64,000 bases of DNA from Oegoconia quadripuncta. Its lineage: Eukaryota > Arthropoda > Insecta > Lepidoptera > Autostichidae. Under the pieces are notes generated by a model that made no database searches, was not told the DNA's origin, and was given only the letters and a program-made list of their open reading frames with translations. The stretch lies in contig OX438749.1 of NCBI GenBank assembly GCA_949316235.1, forward strand, positions 15,764,414-15,828,413, written 5' to 3'. Shown one piece after another: positions 9,913 through 23,600 of this stretch. The position numbers were made by a program, and so were the translations under genes. Positions within the stretch are counted from its first letter, which is position 1; the number at the start of each line of letters is the position of its first letter.

Positions 9913-11501
9913 TCTCGAGCTTCCGTAAGTACCTACGTGATCACGTCTTCCTACACAATTCATATCGTAGTATTTTTGATTGGTGTACTCCACCGGCATA
10001 TCGTGAATTATTAACAATAACAACTAATACCTACCAAACAAATACAATTAATAGCGACAACAACTAATAACAAAGAAAATCTCTAACGATAATAACAAAT
10101 AACGACGAACTAGGACGACTCGCAAAAATAATCGACTGCTTGCACGGAAGTGGTAGAAGCGACTGGCTTTAATTTAGGTATTTTTTATTTCTTCGTATTT
10201 TATAGGGATTTCGGCGAATTCGGATTCGAATGCACTTGCCGATAGGCAGGGCGTGGCTTGCGCATGCATGTGTGTGTGTGTCAAGTCAAGACTGTGTAAT
10301 GTGCGCAAACGCAGAGGGGTTAGTAGGTAGCAATACGTAAACATGTTTCGATTTTTTTAAATTCAGAATGACATTAATTACCAATTAGTTTTAGTAGCAT
10401 TTCATTGACGTGGACATTTTACATGGATTTCCAGCTGCTTAGTGGTATGTGGAAGTTCCAAAGTATGATTTATTAACCGATTTCCAAAAAGAAGGTTTTA
10501 AATTCGACCGTTTGTGACGCGATATCTTCGTAAATTTTTACCCGATTAAAAAAATATTTCTTGGTTGAGAAGAGTAAATCGCCAATGATCCACTCCAGAG
10601 TAGAAGATGGAACCTTTCTGAAATCGAATGTATTGTCAATTTTTTTTCTTACTTTTGCGTTCAAACCTACTTATGGAATCTTAATTTAGGGCCAGCATAA
10701 ATTATGAAATCCTAAAAGCATTACTGAAGGAATAAGTTTTTTTTTGGTTACCAGCTTACCAAGCCTCACGGAGGGTGTAGGCTGTAGGCAAAATATCGTA
10801 ATAGTGAAAAGTTTCACACTCTATGTTAACCATTTTTATGAATGAAACACAGCTGATTAGGGCTACTTGGTAGTATTTTGTTATGACATGTTTAAAGGGC
10901 ATTTTCTCGAAATGTATTGAGTTTTGAGGAAAGTTGTAGAACAAAGGTTGTTCGTTATAACGGGTACTTTTACAGCCTTTCGGCTTAGTACCCCCTTTCC
11001 GACTAGCGTTGTATATACGACCATTTGGGCTGATCACAACAAAATCCATTAATATTATAAATGCGAAATTCTGTCTGGCTGTCTGACCGGCGTTTATGCC
11101 TAAACTGCTGAACGGATCATATTGAAATTTTTCATGGTTCATATTGAATTGAAATTCATATTGAAATTCAAAGTAACTCACACGGGCGAATCCACAAGAG
11201 GAGAGCTATTATTCTATAAAATTGAAAATTTTGAAAATACCCGAGACTATAAAATCACATAAGTAAAGAAAACCAACTGTGTTAGCTAGATACCTTGAAA
11301 GCGTCTGGCATTGATTTCCATCAAAACATGGCTCAGAACCACCTCGCGAACACCAGTGTTCGAAAAAAGAACCCATTCATAATGAACACGTCGTTCCGGG
11401 CCCGATTACCGTAAAGGATTTTTAATTTTTGATGAATACTTTTTGTAATCTTCTTGCGATTTCTTATCATTATGTAAAAATAAACAATTAAACTATCTCA
11501 C
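9913..11501. other. Remainder of PARP1 intron 13
   Basis: No exon of the PARP1 catalytic domain was found here on the minus strand. It holds an AACAAC/AATAAC-rich stretch (about 10005-10110), a short GT run near 10270, and at 11047-11210 a decayed copy of the dispersed element that starts TAATATTATAAATGCGAA. The rest is unassigned. Confidence 0.5.
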
Positions 11502-11669
11502 CTCAAACTCCAGCAGCGTTTGCTTCATAACGTTGATGTCGAATATCCTCATGACGAGCCTCTGAACAGGCAGGGGCAGTTTTGATTTGGCGTCTACTTG
11601 CAGCGCCTTATTACTGTCTGGCTCATCATCGCCGTAATCCATATCGATCGGGTAGTACCCGCCGGGCAC
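11502..11669 (-). CDS. PARP1: PARP1 exon 13 (last exon in window)
   Basis: Codons 620-675. [12 protein letters not shown] followed by [17 protein letters not shown], the start of the helical regulatory domain. Acceptor TGTTAG, donor GTGAGA, phase 0. The following exon is not in the window. Confidence 0.93.
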
Positions 11670-14600
11670 CTAACACGAACGGAATTGTTTATTTAAACAG
11701 CAGGGGCGTGGGTAGTCTGTGGCGGGGGACACAATTCGATTATGAGAAGCATACGTGCGACGGTCATGTAAAGGAAAAAATATTGTCGAGTGCGTGTTGG
11801 ACTCGCGCACGTTTGGTGCCAAAAAAATATAGAAAATATCTTCCGCCATTTTTGTCGACTTAAGTTTTGTTTCTTATCACACACACACACACACATAACG
11901 TCATGACCTTTATCCCAATAGGGGTGGTTAGAGATACCCGAAACATAAGTGTTTGAAACATAAAATTTTAATGCTTGGAACATCCAGGTTTCACCTTTGG
12001 CAATAATAGAAATGCACGTGACAGGGGGTGAGCCTGTTGCCGTTAAAACGTGCATGTCTACCGATTTACGACACCCATGGGAAGAGACGGGTTGATTCTA
12101 TTCTTTTTATGTGACAAAACCACATGGCACCACGTTCCAAATAAAAGAAAGGTTGGTTAACTCATAGTCAATATTCTACTTCTCTTTCACCGACCTTTTG
12201 TCCCATCCTTAATAAGTAACATTCTAATTTGTCTTGTTTGGGCTAAAATGTACTGTATTTCTGGCTCACGTAATCCTGGAATGAGTGGGAGTGGCACAAA
12301 CCCTTAGTAGCTTGGTACACCGAACTCTCTCAACGAAATCTGTGTAAATCTGGTCAGAGCTGACCTGGCTCATGCCTTAGCCAGCAGATTTTGTACACAT
12401 AACAGTCCACTCATAGGTCGAAATTAACGGACAAACAGCCGTAAAATGATATTCGTCGTAGCCCCCCCGGGTGAACCGCCCCTGGCTGGCTACAACCGAG
12501 ACAATTGAAAGTGCGTTATACAATAACAAGGCATTATGTCGCCAACGACCTCAGCGATAATTTCCTGTTGCAGATATTGGATTACAGTTGTCGGGTAGTG
12601 TATTTTCACGGTAGAAGGAGTCGGTTCCGGGTACATAAATTCCGCCAAATGGAAGAATCGTCAATCTTTTAAACAATTGCATTAGGTGCCTATGAGATGT
12701 TATCACTATGAATAATGAAACGAGAGCATTGCGCAGCAGTGAGTTTATTACTGAAGAGTAAAAGTCAATACAAATAATATGACATAGGTAAGGTATATCA
12801 ATACACAGGCATATCTACTATAGAGCGTACATTAACATACTACACCTACTTGTTTTTGCTTTGTTGTTTTTATCTCATTTTACTACATCTACGTATTCGT
12901 CATACAAACTATGCCCCTAGCGGGATTCGAACAAGCGACCTTTTGGTATAGCAGTCAGGTTTTATAACGACTACGCCCAAATAGGTCGTAATGCCGGCAT
13001 CGGTGTTCCTCGAATCTTACAATCTAGGGATCTGCAAGTCTAGAATGAAAAGGTATTTACTAAAATCTTGGGCTGAATTGTCACTTTCCACCAGGTAAAA
13101 TTGTTGTCTATGGCGTCACCAGTCGTTCATAAAAAGAAACCACATCTCACCTTCATGAAGTTATCACGGAACTCCCAGGGATTTTCTGTCTTTTCCATGT
13201 ACAAATTTTCGAATCTCAATATGGCGTCATCGCAGGACCTGCAGTCCTCCAGCTTGTTGCCACCGATGGTTGTTCCAATTCGTCCCCACGATCGGAAAAA
13301 CCAATACCTAATAAAAAGAAAAAAATAGTTGTGAGGGTCCAGTGGCGCCCTCATTTGGTAAATTAAGATTTCTTTTAAAATACAACAAATCCAAAATGTA
13401 CTCACTGGGTGCACTAGAAGAGCCTAAACGGTAATTTTGAATAATATCTAAATATCTTTGATTCTTGCTGTTTGTGAGAATTTAAAATTAGGCTTTTCGA
13501 ATGCACCGCGCGGTTACATTTTGAATTGTATTTGAAAATAAGTCTAAATTAATCCTAATAACATCATCAATCATCATTATACAAGTACTAACAAGTTGGA
13601 TGGCGACTCGATCGAACCCAAATTTTCCAGCATTCTCAGCTTAGTATTGTTTTATCGTATGGTCGCAGAAAAAGAATTATTATGCATCTGCATATTTAAT
13701 TGGCCATTATTTGGCAGTTACTTTGGCTTATTCTCTGTCAGATACGTACACTTATGCTCCACAATTATGTAGGAGAACCAGTCTGACACATACCAAAGGC
13801 AAGTGTTAAAAAAGCCACAATTGTCGTATCTCGAGCTATAACTCTCATTGTATTGGAGCAAAAATAAAGACCTTATACCAAGGCGAGGAAAGATTGTTGA
13901 TACAGAGAGCCTGGATGATACCAGTCCATATTAAAAGTAATGACTGATCCTTACTTTTTCTTACTATCTGATTCCAAAACCTGCAACTTGTAATAGGAGT
14001 TCTTGTGTGTGACGACATCAGTCTTGCTCAGCACCGCAGTGTACTTGGTGCCGTTGTAGTCTTTGTAAACATGCGCCTCATCCACCAGTCCGGAATCGGG
14101 ATCCACGGCAGTGCCACCTGCCGAATATAGCTACCGAGTGTTAAGAAATAACAACCATTATAAAAAGGTTGGGAAGCCCTTTGTCTATCAGTGGACGAAT
14201 GTAGGCTAAATATGATGTTAAAACGGTGGGTCTCTAATAACGGTCACTCTCTAATTGCATAGGAAGCCGCACACACACACAGTCACCTATCACATCAGGC
14301 CACAATAAAAGATTAAGGAAGAAATAATTATTTCACGCCACATATCATTTACAAGATAATCCAACACTGAAAACTTCAAATACTTAAACATTTTGACCCT
14401 CTAATAGAATTTATAAGACTGTGACGGGGGTTACAGAAGTCTGAGGAAACAAAAGACAATCAGTCATGCATGAGATACGTAATAAATACAAAAATTATAT
14501 TTAAATACTACTTTTCGTGAAAAACTTGATGGTAAAATGCTTTTTAAGCAAAATGAGATATTAATAAATAAATATTTCGGACACATACACCAATCAAGCC

Positions 14601-17600
14601 GGCCGTGCTAATCTTTCTCGGGCGCACGTTGATTAGTGTCGGCACAAGCTTGTGTCTGAAATCGAGACCTCACTAGACCAAGCCTCTAATTGGGGCATTC
14701 TCAACCATTACGTTGCAAAGAGCAAAGCAAAGCAAGAGAGAAGCAAAGAGAAGTTTAACCCTAAAAAGACACAAGTTTGCGCATTCACCGCTAAGAAGAT
14801 TGCATTTCTCCTGTCTCTTAAATTTCAGAGCACTCCCCTTGACGTTAAGCTTAGTATTGGGATTCTCGGAGTGAACATCTCTAGTAACGTTCAATTCCGC
14901 GGTCATCTGGAGGATAAGGCCAAGTTGGCCTCCAAAAAGTTAGGTGTCCTCAGTAGAGCGGCTCGTTACTTCACGCCGGCTCACCGCCTCCAACTTTATA
15001 AGGCGCAAGTTCGGCCGCACGTGGAGTATTGTTCTCACCTATGGGCTGGGGCACCTCAGTACCAGCTTCTTCCTTTTGACCGCGTTCAACGTCGCGCAGT
15101 CAGAATTGTCGGCCAAGAGAGTCTCACTGACCGACTGGATCCCCTGGCGTTGCGAAGAGACGTCGCGTCCCTCTGCATTCTCTATCGCATATTTCATGGG
15201 GAGTGTTCTGAAGAACTGTTCGAGCTAATACCAGCTGCTCAATTTAACCGATACACTTCTCGCCGAAAATTTAATTTCCATCCGCATCACCTGGATGAGT
15301 GGAAGTTTACCACTGTACGTTTCTCAAGAAACTTCTTACCACGTACGACCACCCTGTGGAACGGACTTCCGGCAGCGGTATTCCCGAACGAGTACGACAT
15401 TGGAACCTTCAAGAAACGAGCCTACACCTTCCTCAAGGCCGGCAACGCATCTGTGACCCTTTTGGTGTTGCGGGTGTCCATGGGCGGCGGTGATTGCTTT
15501 CCATCAGGTGACCCGCATGCTCGTTTGCCGCCCTCTCAAATAAAAAAAATAAAAAATCCTCTAGTCCCAAACTAAGCCAAGCTTGTACTATGGATACTAG
15601 ATAACGGGAATAAATCTTCGTATTCATCACACAAAAATTTACCCGTCGTAGGACACGAACCTGCCGCTTTGTTTCGCTGAGAGGGTCACTGTTCACTACA
15701 CCAACCGGTCGATAACCGATGCTAATATTATAAATGTGAATGTCTTCCTACACAACTGATTACATCATATTGAAATTATAGAGGCAGGCTGGGAACCAGA
15801 GAAGGATATTTGGTGCATTTCTTCTAAAAAATTTCGCTTCTTCCGCGTTGATTTACTTCCTCGTGAATAAGTGATTCCACAGAGGCGAAGCCGCCGACGG
15901 AAAGTTAGTTTGAAATATTTATCTAAACACAATCCACAACTTGTTGTTTGACGGGATGTGTGAGTTAGACTCTTTGTCGGGAACATTTTGCCGAGTAACA
16001 GGTTGTTATCATGATTTTAAGTGATATACCCATAGGAAATTGGCTAGTTTTGCAGGAAACAGTACCGGACAAAAAAACGCAAAAATTATTCACAAAACAA
16101 ATATAAAGTAGAATGAAGTAAGCTTCAGGATAAGACACAAGCAATATTGTATACAGATAAAGTTATACTAACGATGATGCCAAAAAAAATACCTTTGATC
16201 TTTAATTTAGTTGTCGAAGATTTTGAGGACGACACGTACATACTACCCGATTTTGGAATGGATTTTCCGTCGATAACATCTTGCGGAACTCGCTTGGCAG
16301 GCTACAAAAAAAATAAAAAAATAAACGACATTTTTTTTTTCTTTTTTTTTTATGCACGACGGGTTCGTACTTCACCTCAATCACACCTGATATTAAGTGA
16401 AGATGAGGTCGAAATTGGAAGCGTACTGACCCGGAAACCCCAACACATTTACGGGACTGGCTATCTTATCTCTGACAACCGGAAATTTTTTATTTAATTA
16501 TTAAACACGTATCTATGGAATATGTTCAATACTCCCAATCGCAAGTGTAATTCTGTCTGTAAAAAATTGCATTTCAGGGATTTGATAATTCTTCTTCGCT
16601 AAACCTTTAACCACCAACCATATAATTTTATCATATGGTTGGTGGTTAAAGGTTTATTTTTAATAAGGGTTTTTACGGCTCTGGATACTAGTCCTTTTGA
16701 GTGTTTTGTTTTACAATACTTAACACCTGTGCTGTGTATAATATTGCTAAAGTAAAAAAAAATACATTTAGGGTGTTACAACTTATTATTATTACTTATA
16801 TTGGTCAATACTACCGATCTACGTCGATGGTGCATACATCTACACGGTCGACATTTTTACATATTCAATTTATTGCCGATTACACACAATTATACACAAA
16901 AAGCACCCGTGGCGCAATCGCATTCGCAATTCGTTTTCGATTAGTGAAGTTAAGCATTGTTATGATTAATTCAAAGTAGTCTCATAAACCTTAGGGCCTA
17001 TCACATAATAAATAACTTACGTCAGAACCCCATTCGGCAATGTTGTGTACTTTAATAAGCTGCAAAGTTTCGCTGACGGTGCCCTTCACTGGGTCGATCA
17101 AATCAAAGAAGGACTCCTCTACAACCTGTGGAAGTCATAATACACTATGTCAGCAATGAGCATTGTCCGTTGTCCGTTGTTTTTGCCCGAAATGTATGAT
17201 TGCGATACGGAACAAGAAAAGAACAATACAATTCAAAAACCAGTCAAATGCTATAAATGTATAAAGACCTCCGTACCACCACATAATGTAAATATTTAAT
17301 AACAAAATTGATGCTATAGCAACATGAACAAAAATACATTTATTTACTAGATAATATTTTTTTACAATATCCAGTGTTGGGGCTACTTGTAAGTAAAGTT
17401 TACTTGTGTTAGTAGTCCCGCTCTTCCATATTACATTTTTTATCAATAAATAAAAGAATAAAAGAAAATGTGCCCATGGGAATGGATGAGTGTGTGTTTA
17501 TGTCGATGGGCGTGTTTGTGTAAGTGGGTGTATAAGGGTGTGTGTATGTGTGTGATCTTATTTCATATATCTATTTATATGTACATATACAGCGTAAATT

Positions 17601-20600
17601 ATTGATGAATTTTACATTCGAAATGAGTTTACTGTCCTATTTTTATTTGAGCTTCGATTTCGCCATACATTTTAGTTTTGAGCCAATCATCCAATATAGT
17701 TTTACATTCCCGGAAGGTTTTCAAATAAATATTTGTTTCTTTGTTTACGCGATTGTATAGGTATGTGAAGAGTCTTACCAATTGTTTTTGAGCATAGGTG
17801 GTATGTTCTGCAATCTCATGTGCTACCTGGTAATTTAGTCGTCTGTGAAGAAGACTGATCTCCAATTTTATAATTTGTTTGACATGCCATACACCAACAT
17901 TACTCTTGTAATTACCTCAATATCACTGTCCTGTATTTCCTGCATCTTTGAGGGCATCTTCTCCACATCTTTCTTTGTGGAGACCACTGCAGCGGCGGTG
18001 TCAGTCAGCTTGCTCAGCACCAAACCTCCCAACTTCAAGATACGACTCTGTAACTCTTGTTTGGGTGTTGCAACTTTTCCATAGATGAAAAACTGAAGAT
18101 TTTTCAACGGTGCATTTGGTTTGATTTTCTGAAGTCTGTTAATTAATTCATTAGAATTATTTAATATAATGTAAATGTAATAATAGGATAAAACATACAT
18201 CGAGACTTGTATACATTTGAATAGACCTCTACTAACACAGCAAAACAAGCCGTCCTTACATTCAACTCTGGAATTTCCAATGGTAACCATGCGGGAGGGG
18301 TGTGAGGGACACGTGGGCGGCTTTATCCCTTCTATCATACTGCAGTTCGTCCCTCAGTAAAGGGCTCTCATTTACTCGTACGCTACTACCACAGCTACTC
18401 ATACGATATTTTGATATTATGCAATTTGAAAACTCTAGATCCGCCTGACAGCTGCCAGCGATCCGCAGTTTTCCCATTCTAAGGGTAATATAATTGTTAT
18501 AATTATGCTATTTTCCTTAATATCAAAGGAGACGAGGCCAGGAAGGCCAAACGAATGTGCCAAATGTTCAATGAGCCAAATTGGGAAATAACGAATTCAC
18601 AGGATTTGAAAGAAAGAAAGAAAAGTATTTTTGCCAACAAATACAGAAAATTTTGTAGGTATAACATTTTGCATAATTAAATGTATTTGTGGCAAAGGCA
18701 TTGGGCGTCAGCATTGCGATAAGTTATTTATTCCTTGCTCACGGGTATCTGGGACTTAATACTTCTGATTGAAATCTGGTTAGAAAACCACAACACGGTA
18801 GAAGTGCAACGGTCTCAGACAATACGAACAAGACAGATACTCGTATGTTGTAATTTTTACTTAGGACGGGTTTTAATGTCGCCGCGTTTCAAGTAGCACT
18901 CACACATATATAGTATAGTAAGGTGTACTGGGTAAGGTATTATGAAGAATAAGGTATTTCGATTTCTGGTACTTTGGGCTCATGCATTTTAAGTAGAGAC
19001 ATTATATTTTCGACATTATACATTCTCGCCAAATTGTACATTCTATTCTTACCACTTTTCTGAAACTGTATTTTCTCTTCTGTTGTGCAATAAAGTGTAT
19101 TTGTATTGTATTGTATTGTATTGTATTGTATTGTATTGTATTGTATTGTATTGTATTGTATTGTATTGTAAATATGCGTTTGTGAGCGATCTCGTTGCTA
19201 CATACACTTTATGAACATTCAGAGCTTATCGCAGCCACATGACATAGGCAACTCCCGTTTTTATGACCTGATGGCATGGTAACATTTAGATATTCTCACC
19301 CAGGTTCTTCCTTTTTCACTATTAGAGGTATCACAGGTTGCGGGGCGGCTTCAAAAACCCTCACTGCGACTTTAGGCTTATACTTGTGGAACGCGGAACT
19401 CTCCTTGAATTCTTTAGGGATCTTCAAGGGTTTCTTCGTGGGCTCTACAGTAACGTAACGACACTTTGTCCATTCGCTTATGTCACCTAAAAGAATGTAT
19501 GACAAAAAGTTTTGATTTTAGCATAGACTTCATACTTAAGTTAACTGAATTGCTAAACTATTACTAGGCCGGGACTCAGTCCAGAAAGAATAGGAAATAG
19601 TGTACATATGCGTAGACAGACAGGTATGGCTTGCTTTAACGATATGGTCGAAGATGAGTACGCGATCTGATCCTAAAAGCCTATTCACTCTAGATTTGTT
19701 CCGAAAAAACTAACGCCGGCAGGGAATTCCATTTTCTAAACTTACCAGTGCACTTGTAGTTGAAATTGTCCAAGACTAGCTGCCCTTTGCATTCTGGGCA
19801 TGGTTGAGGTACTCCGAACGCCATACAGTCGGCCAGGCGATCCAGACACTGTAGGGAACAAATACATCAGATTGAAGATCTTCATAATATTGTGTTTTAA
19901 AACTCGATTGCTACATAAAGGTCGCTTGTTGGAAAACAACTTTCCGAAATTTCGAGTCGGGGTGTCGAACCGTACACATACATAACCACGTTCAGTCCCT
20001 AACTGAAATTCCCACTGCAGAAATAAAGCTGCTAATTAGTTAAAATTAAAAATGTAGTATTGTTTTAAGTTTTTGGAAAAATGTTTTTTTTTATGTTCCT
20101 TCCAAATGACTTCATCAGACGTACTATGATAACTAATGTCTTTGTCTTGGTCTACAGGTGCAATTAATAAATATAAACTAGATGAGTTTAGCTCCCCAGG
20201 AAAATATTATATCATCCATACAAGTAATTTTGTCCTTATACCCAAAGGTGGCCTGGAAGAGATCGCTTTTAGTGATAAGGTCGCCAAATTGTATATTCTA
20301 TTCTTACCACTTTTCTGAAACTGTTTTTCTTATCTGTTGTGCAATAAAATGCTATTGTATTGTAATTTTGGTCGACTCTATTGGAAAAAAGAGCAGTCTA
20401 CGCCAATAGTGGCGGCGGCTACAATTACACCGTGGTGGGTCTTATAGGCCAGCTAACAAGAACATGCAAGCCTTTACTATCCTTACCTTTAGTCACCTCT
20501 CGAGTTTCGAAGTGTAACCATGCAGAGTTGCGGAGCGAGTGGGCCCCGCCCCCTCTATCATTTTGCAGTTTGTCTCTCAGGCCCGTATTTCAGAATGTTG

Positions 20601-23600
20601 CTCAAGCTCTGCGCTTGAGCATAGTTAGAAAGAGATGCCCCTATACAAGTTACATAAAGCTGGCCCTTTTTAACTGTACTCAAGCAGAGATCTCTGCTTG
20701 AGTAACATTCTGAAAAACGAGCCTAAGTCAAGTTATATACCCCTCAACTAATAGTGTACTACTACAAACATTTACTCATATAATATTTTGGTAATGAGAA
20801 ATGACAACGTAATATCCGTCTGATAGCTTCCAGTGAAAGATTATAATAATAAATAAATAAATATCCTTGGACATACGCACAACGCGATCTAGTTTCACAT
20901 TAAGCAACTATAGACTTGTGTTGTGGATACCAGATGGTTGATATACTACACAAATACATTTATTTTTGTAAATAAATAATATAATAAATAAATAAAATGT
21001 AAATGAAAAACATCCGTAACTCGAGAACACATGTCTATATTCATCATACAAACATATGCCCCTAGCGGGATTTGAAACCGCAACCTTTTGGTATAGCAGT
21101 ATAATAGAATATAACAATAATAAAACTAACGAATGCAATTTATAATAAAAAGAACTAGTAAGTAGTTAGGTTACATTTAGTTGGTTAATTATTGTAAATG
21201 TGTTAACTTTGTTCTCATATAAGTCCTCCTCTCTTGAAGCGAGCTGTGCCCAACAGGTCCATGATGATTTATATTTTAGTTAACACCTTGTTTACACATT
21301 GTGGTAAAGCAATAAAGTATTGAGTGATCCGTAATAATCGTCTATGAAGTATTCCCAGTGTAAGGATAATATAATTGTTAAGCTGTGCTCATAGACTTAA
21401 TGTGATGCAACATTAGAATATATCAAAAAGGTAAAATTGAATGCATACTTCCTCAAGTCCAGGAGGTATGTCCTGTGAATTTGCCTCCAACAGTTCATGC
21501 AAGTCACCCTTTTTGTACTCGCTCAGCGCACTCCTATATTTATGGAAGAGTTTGTTTTGCTTCTCAATATTCTTCTCTATATCTTTCTCCATTTTAATCT
21601 CTACCTCATCTTTAGGTTCGGTCTTTAATTTCTTCACTGGCACTTCATCAGTTGATTTGGGTCTATCGGAAAAATATCTAAATATAAATTTTATGACAAA
21701 ATTGATTTCTTTTTATGTACAACAGGTTAGCCGTTGATATTAATCACCCTTATTTAGGGGACTGATTGTCGTAGCTCATACAGCTGGAACACAAAGAATG
21801 CTAACATTGTGGATAAGATGGTGGTACCTGGCCAAAGGGACATTTAAAAATGTCCTACCATCAACCATAATGAGTACTAAACATAAACTATAAACATATA
21901 GCTGGGAATCAAACCCGCGACCTCCGCTTTGTAAACCCTATGTTGTTTAGATTGAGCCACTGCGGCGGTAACTCTGTTTAGCTTTTGAAAAAATTTACAC
22001 GAATTATGTCTAGCACGGCTAACACAACTAGCGCGACTCGGGTGAGAAACTAGTCGCGGGCGCGAGGTACAATTGAAATTCAAGTTACGATAACCTTCCA
22101 TTATCCATATGATTTATCCGAAGTGTACCATGTAAACGCAATTTCATCGACATTTCACAAGATGGATGACATCTTTTCATTCATCGAAAGAGTAAAACCC
22201 GGAACCGAACTAATTCGAGTCGCATTTGACCCCACAGTAGTTGTATAATCGGGAAAATTGATTCATGACCCACATTATACACACACACACCCTTATCAAC
22301 ACTAGAAATATAACAATCAGACAGACATACTGAAAGAGATTATCTTTTAAAATAACATCAAGATATCAGTTTTAGCTTATCAAGATATAAGCTTTCTAAA
22401 TTTTAGTACTAATTATATCAAAATGATGAAAATAGTATTGTTTAGGCTAGGATTTTTGTTATAAGAAATAGTTTAACTTACGGTAATTCACTTTTGACAA
22501 AGCTTTGATCATCTTTCTTCAGCAATTTGAAGCCAGGCAAATCTTCGCCACTGGCGTAAAACGCAAGCGTATCCCGCTCCTCTGCAAAACATTTCACGTG
22601 ATACCAGTAGGGCTGGCCGCCATACTTCTTACCAATTTCCGTATCAAACATTATCTTACAACAACGAACTTCATCCTGTAATGAACAAGTCAATATATTT
22701 TTAATCACTTCTATGTAGCTGGAGTAATACCAGTAAGTTGGTTTAAATTTTTCATCAATTAAAACTGTCTATCGTTATAATTCATCCGGTGACCCAGTGT
22801 GGATCAATTCTCAAGCCGGAACACATTACAACATTTAAAAATGCCGTACCATCCAATAAATAAGAATAGTCATTTTATGGTGATTAAGCCAGCTGATCGG
22901 GGATTAAACCCGCGACCTAGCCTTTGTTTACATTTAGCCACGGAAGCGGTTAAAAGGAAAATTTGAAATATCCTCCCAATATAACCAATTTTTTTAATAT
23001 TTATTTATTAGCAAGTTTTAATATACTCATTATTTTTTAGCACAACGGGTTAGCACTTGTTGTTTACACCTGATTACACCTGATGTTAAGTGAAGATGAG
23101 GTCGATGGTGAAAGCGTACTGACCCGGAAACCCCAACATTTGAGGGACTGGCTATCTCATCTCTGTCAACCAGAACACAACAATGCTATTAACATCGCTG
23201 CTTGGCGGCAGATCTACATAAGATGGTGGTGCTAGCCAGGCGGACATTTAAAATGCCTTACCACCAACCAAACCAAGTCCATAAACATCTCCCCTGCTGG
23301 GGATCGAACCCGCGACCTCCGATTCGTACACCCAATGTTGTTTCCATTGAGCCACGGTGGCGGCTAAATCATTATAGTGATTGGCCATTGGGGTTGGCTA
23401 TCAAATAATCAAAATAGACGTCATCATATCAGCCACAAGACCCACTGCGCACCATAGGCCTTCCTTTATTGATTTACTGAACCATTGAACTTAATTAAAA
23501 ATATGACTTACTTTAACAATCTTAATTTCACAGAATTTACACGAAGACCTGCTAGACTTGGCATATTCTACAGCAAAATCCTTGAGCACAATATTATTTT

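Noticed and set aside
13127..13414. A 95-codon ORF extending past PARP1 exon 12
   Set aside because: The extension upstream of 13307 is intron; acceptor and homology fix the border.
17542..17865. ORFs on both strands in PARP1 intron 8
   Set aside because: No recognisable domain, no match to PARP1 between BRCT exons, and AT-rich composition.
17868..18338. A 156-codon ORF as one exon
   Set aside because: Only 17916-18135 has PARP1 BRCT similarity and splice borders in phase; the rest is intron that happens to be open.
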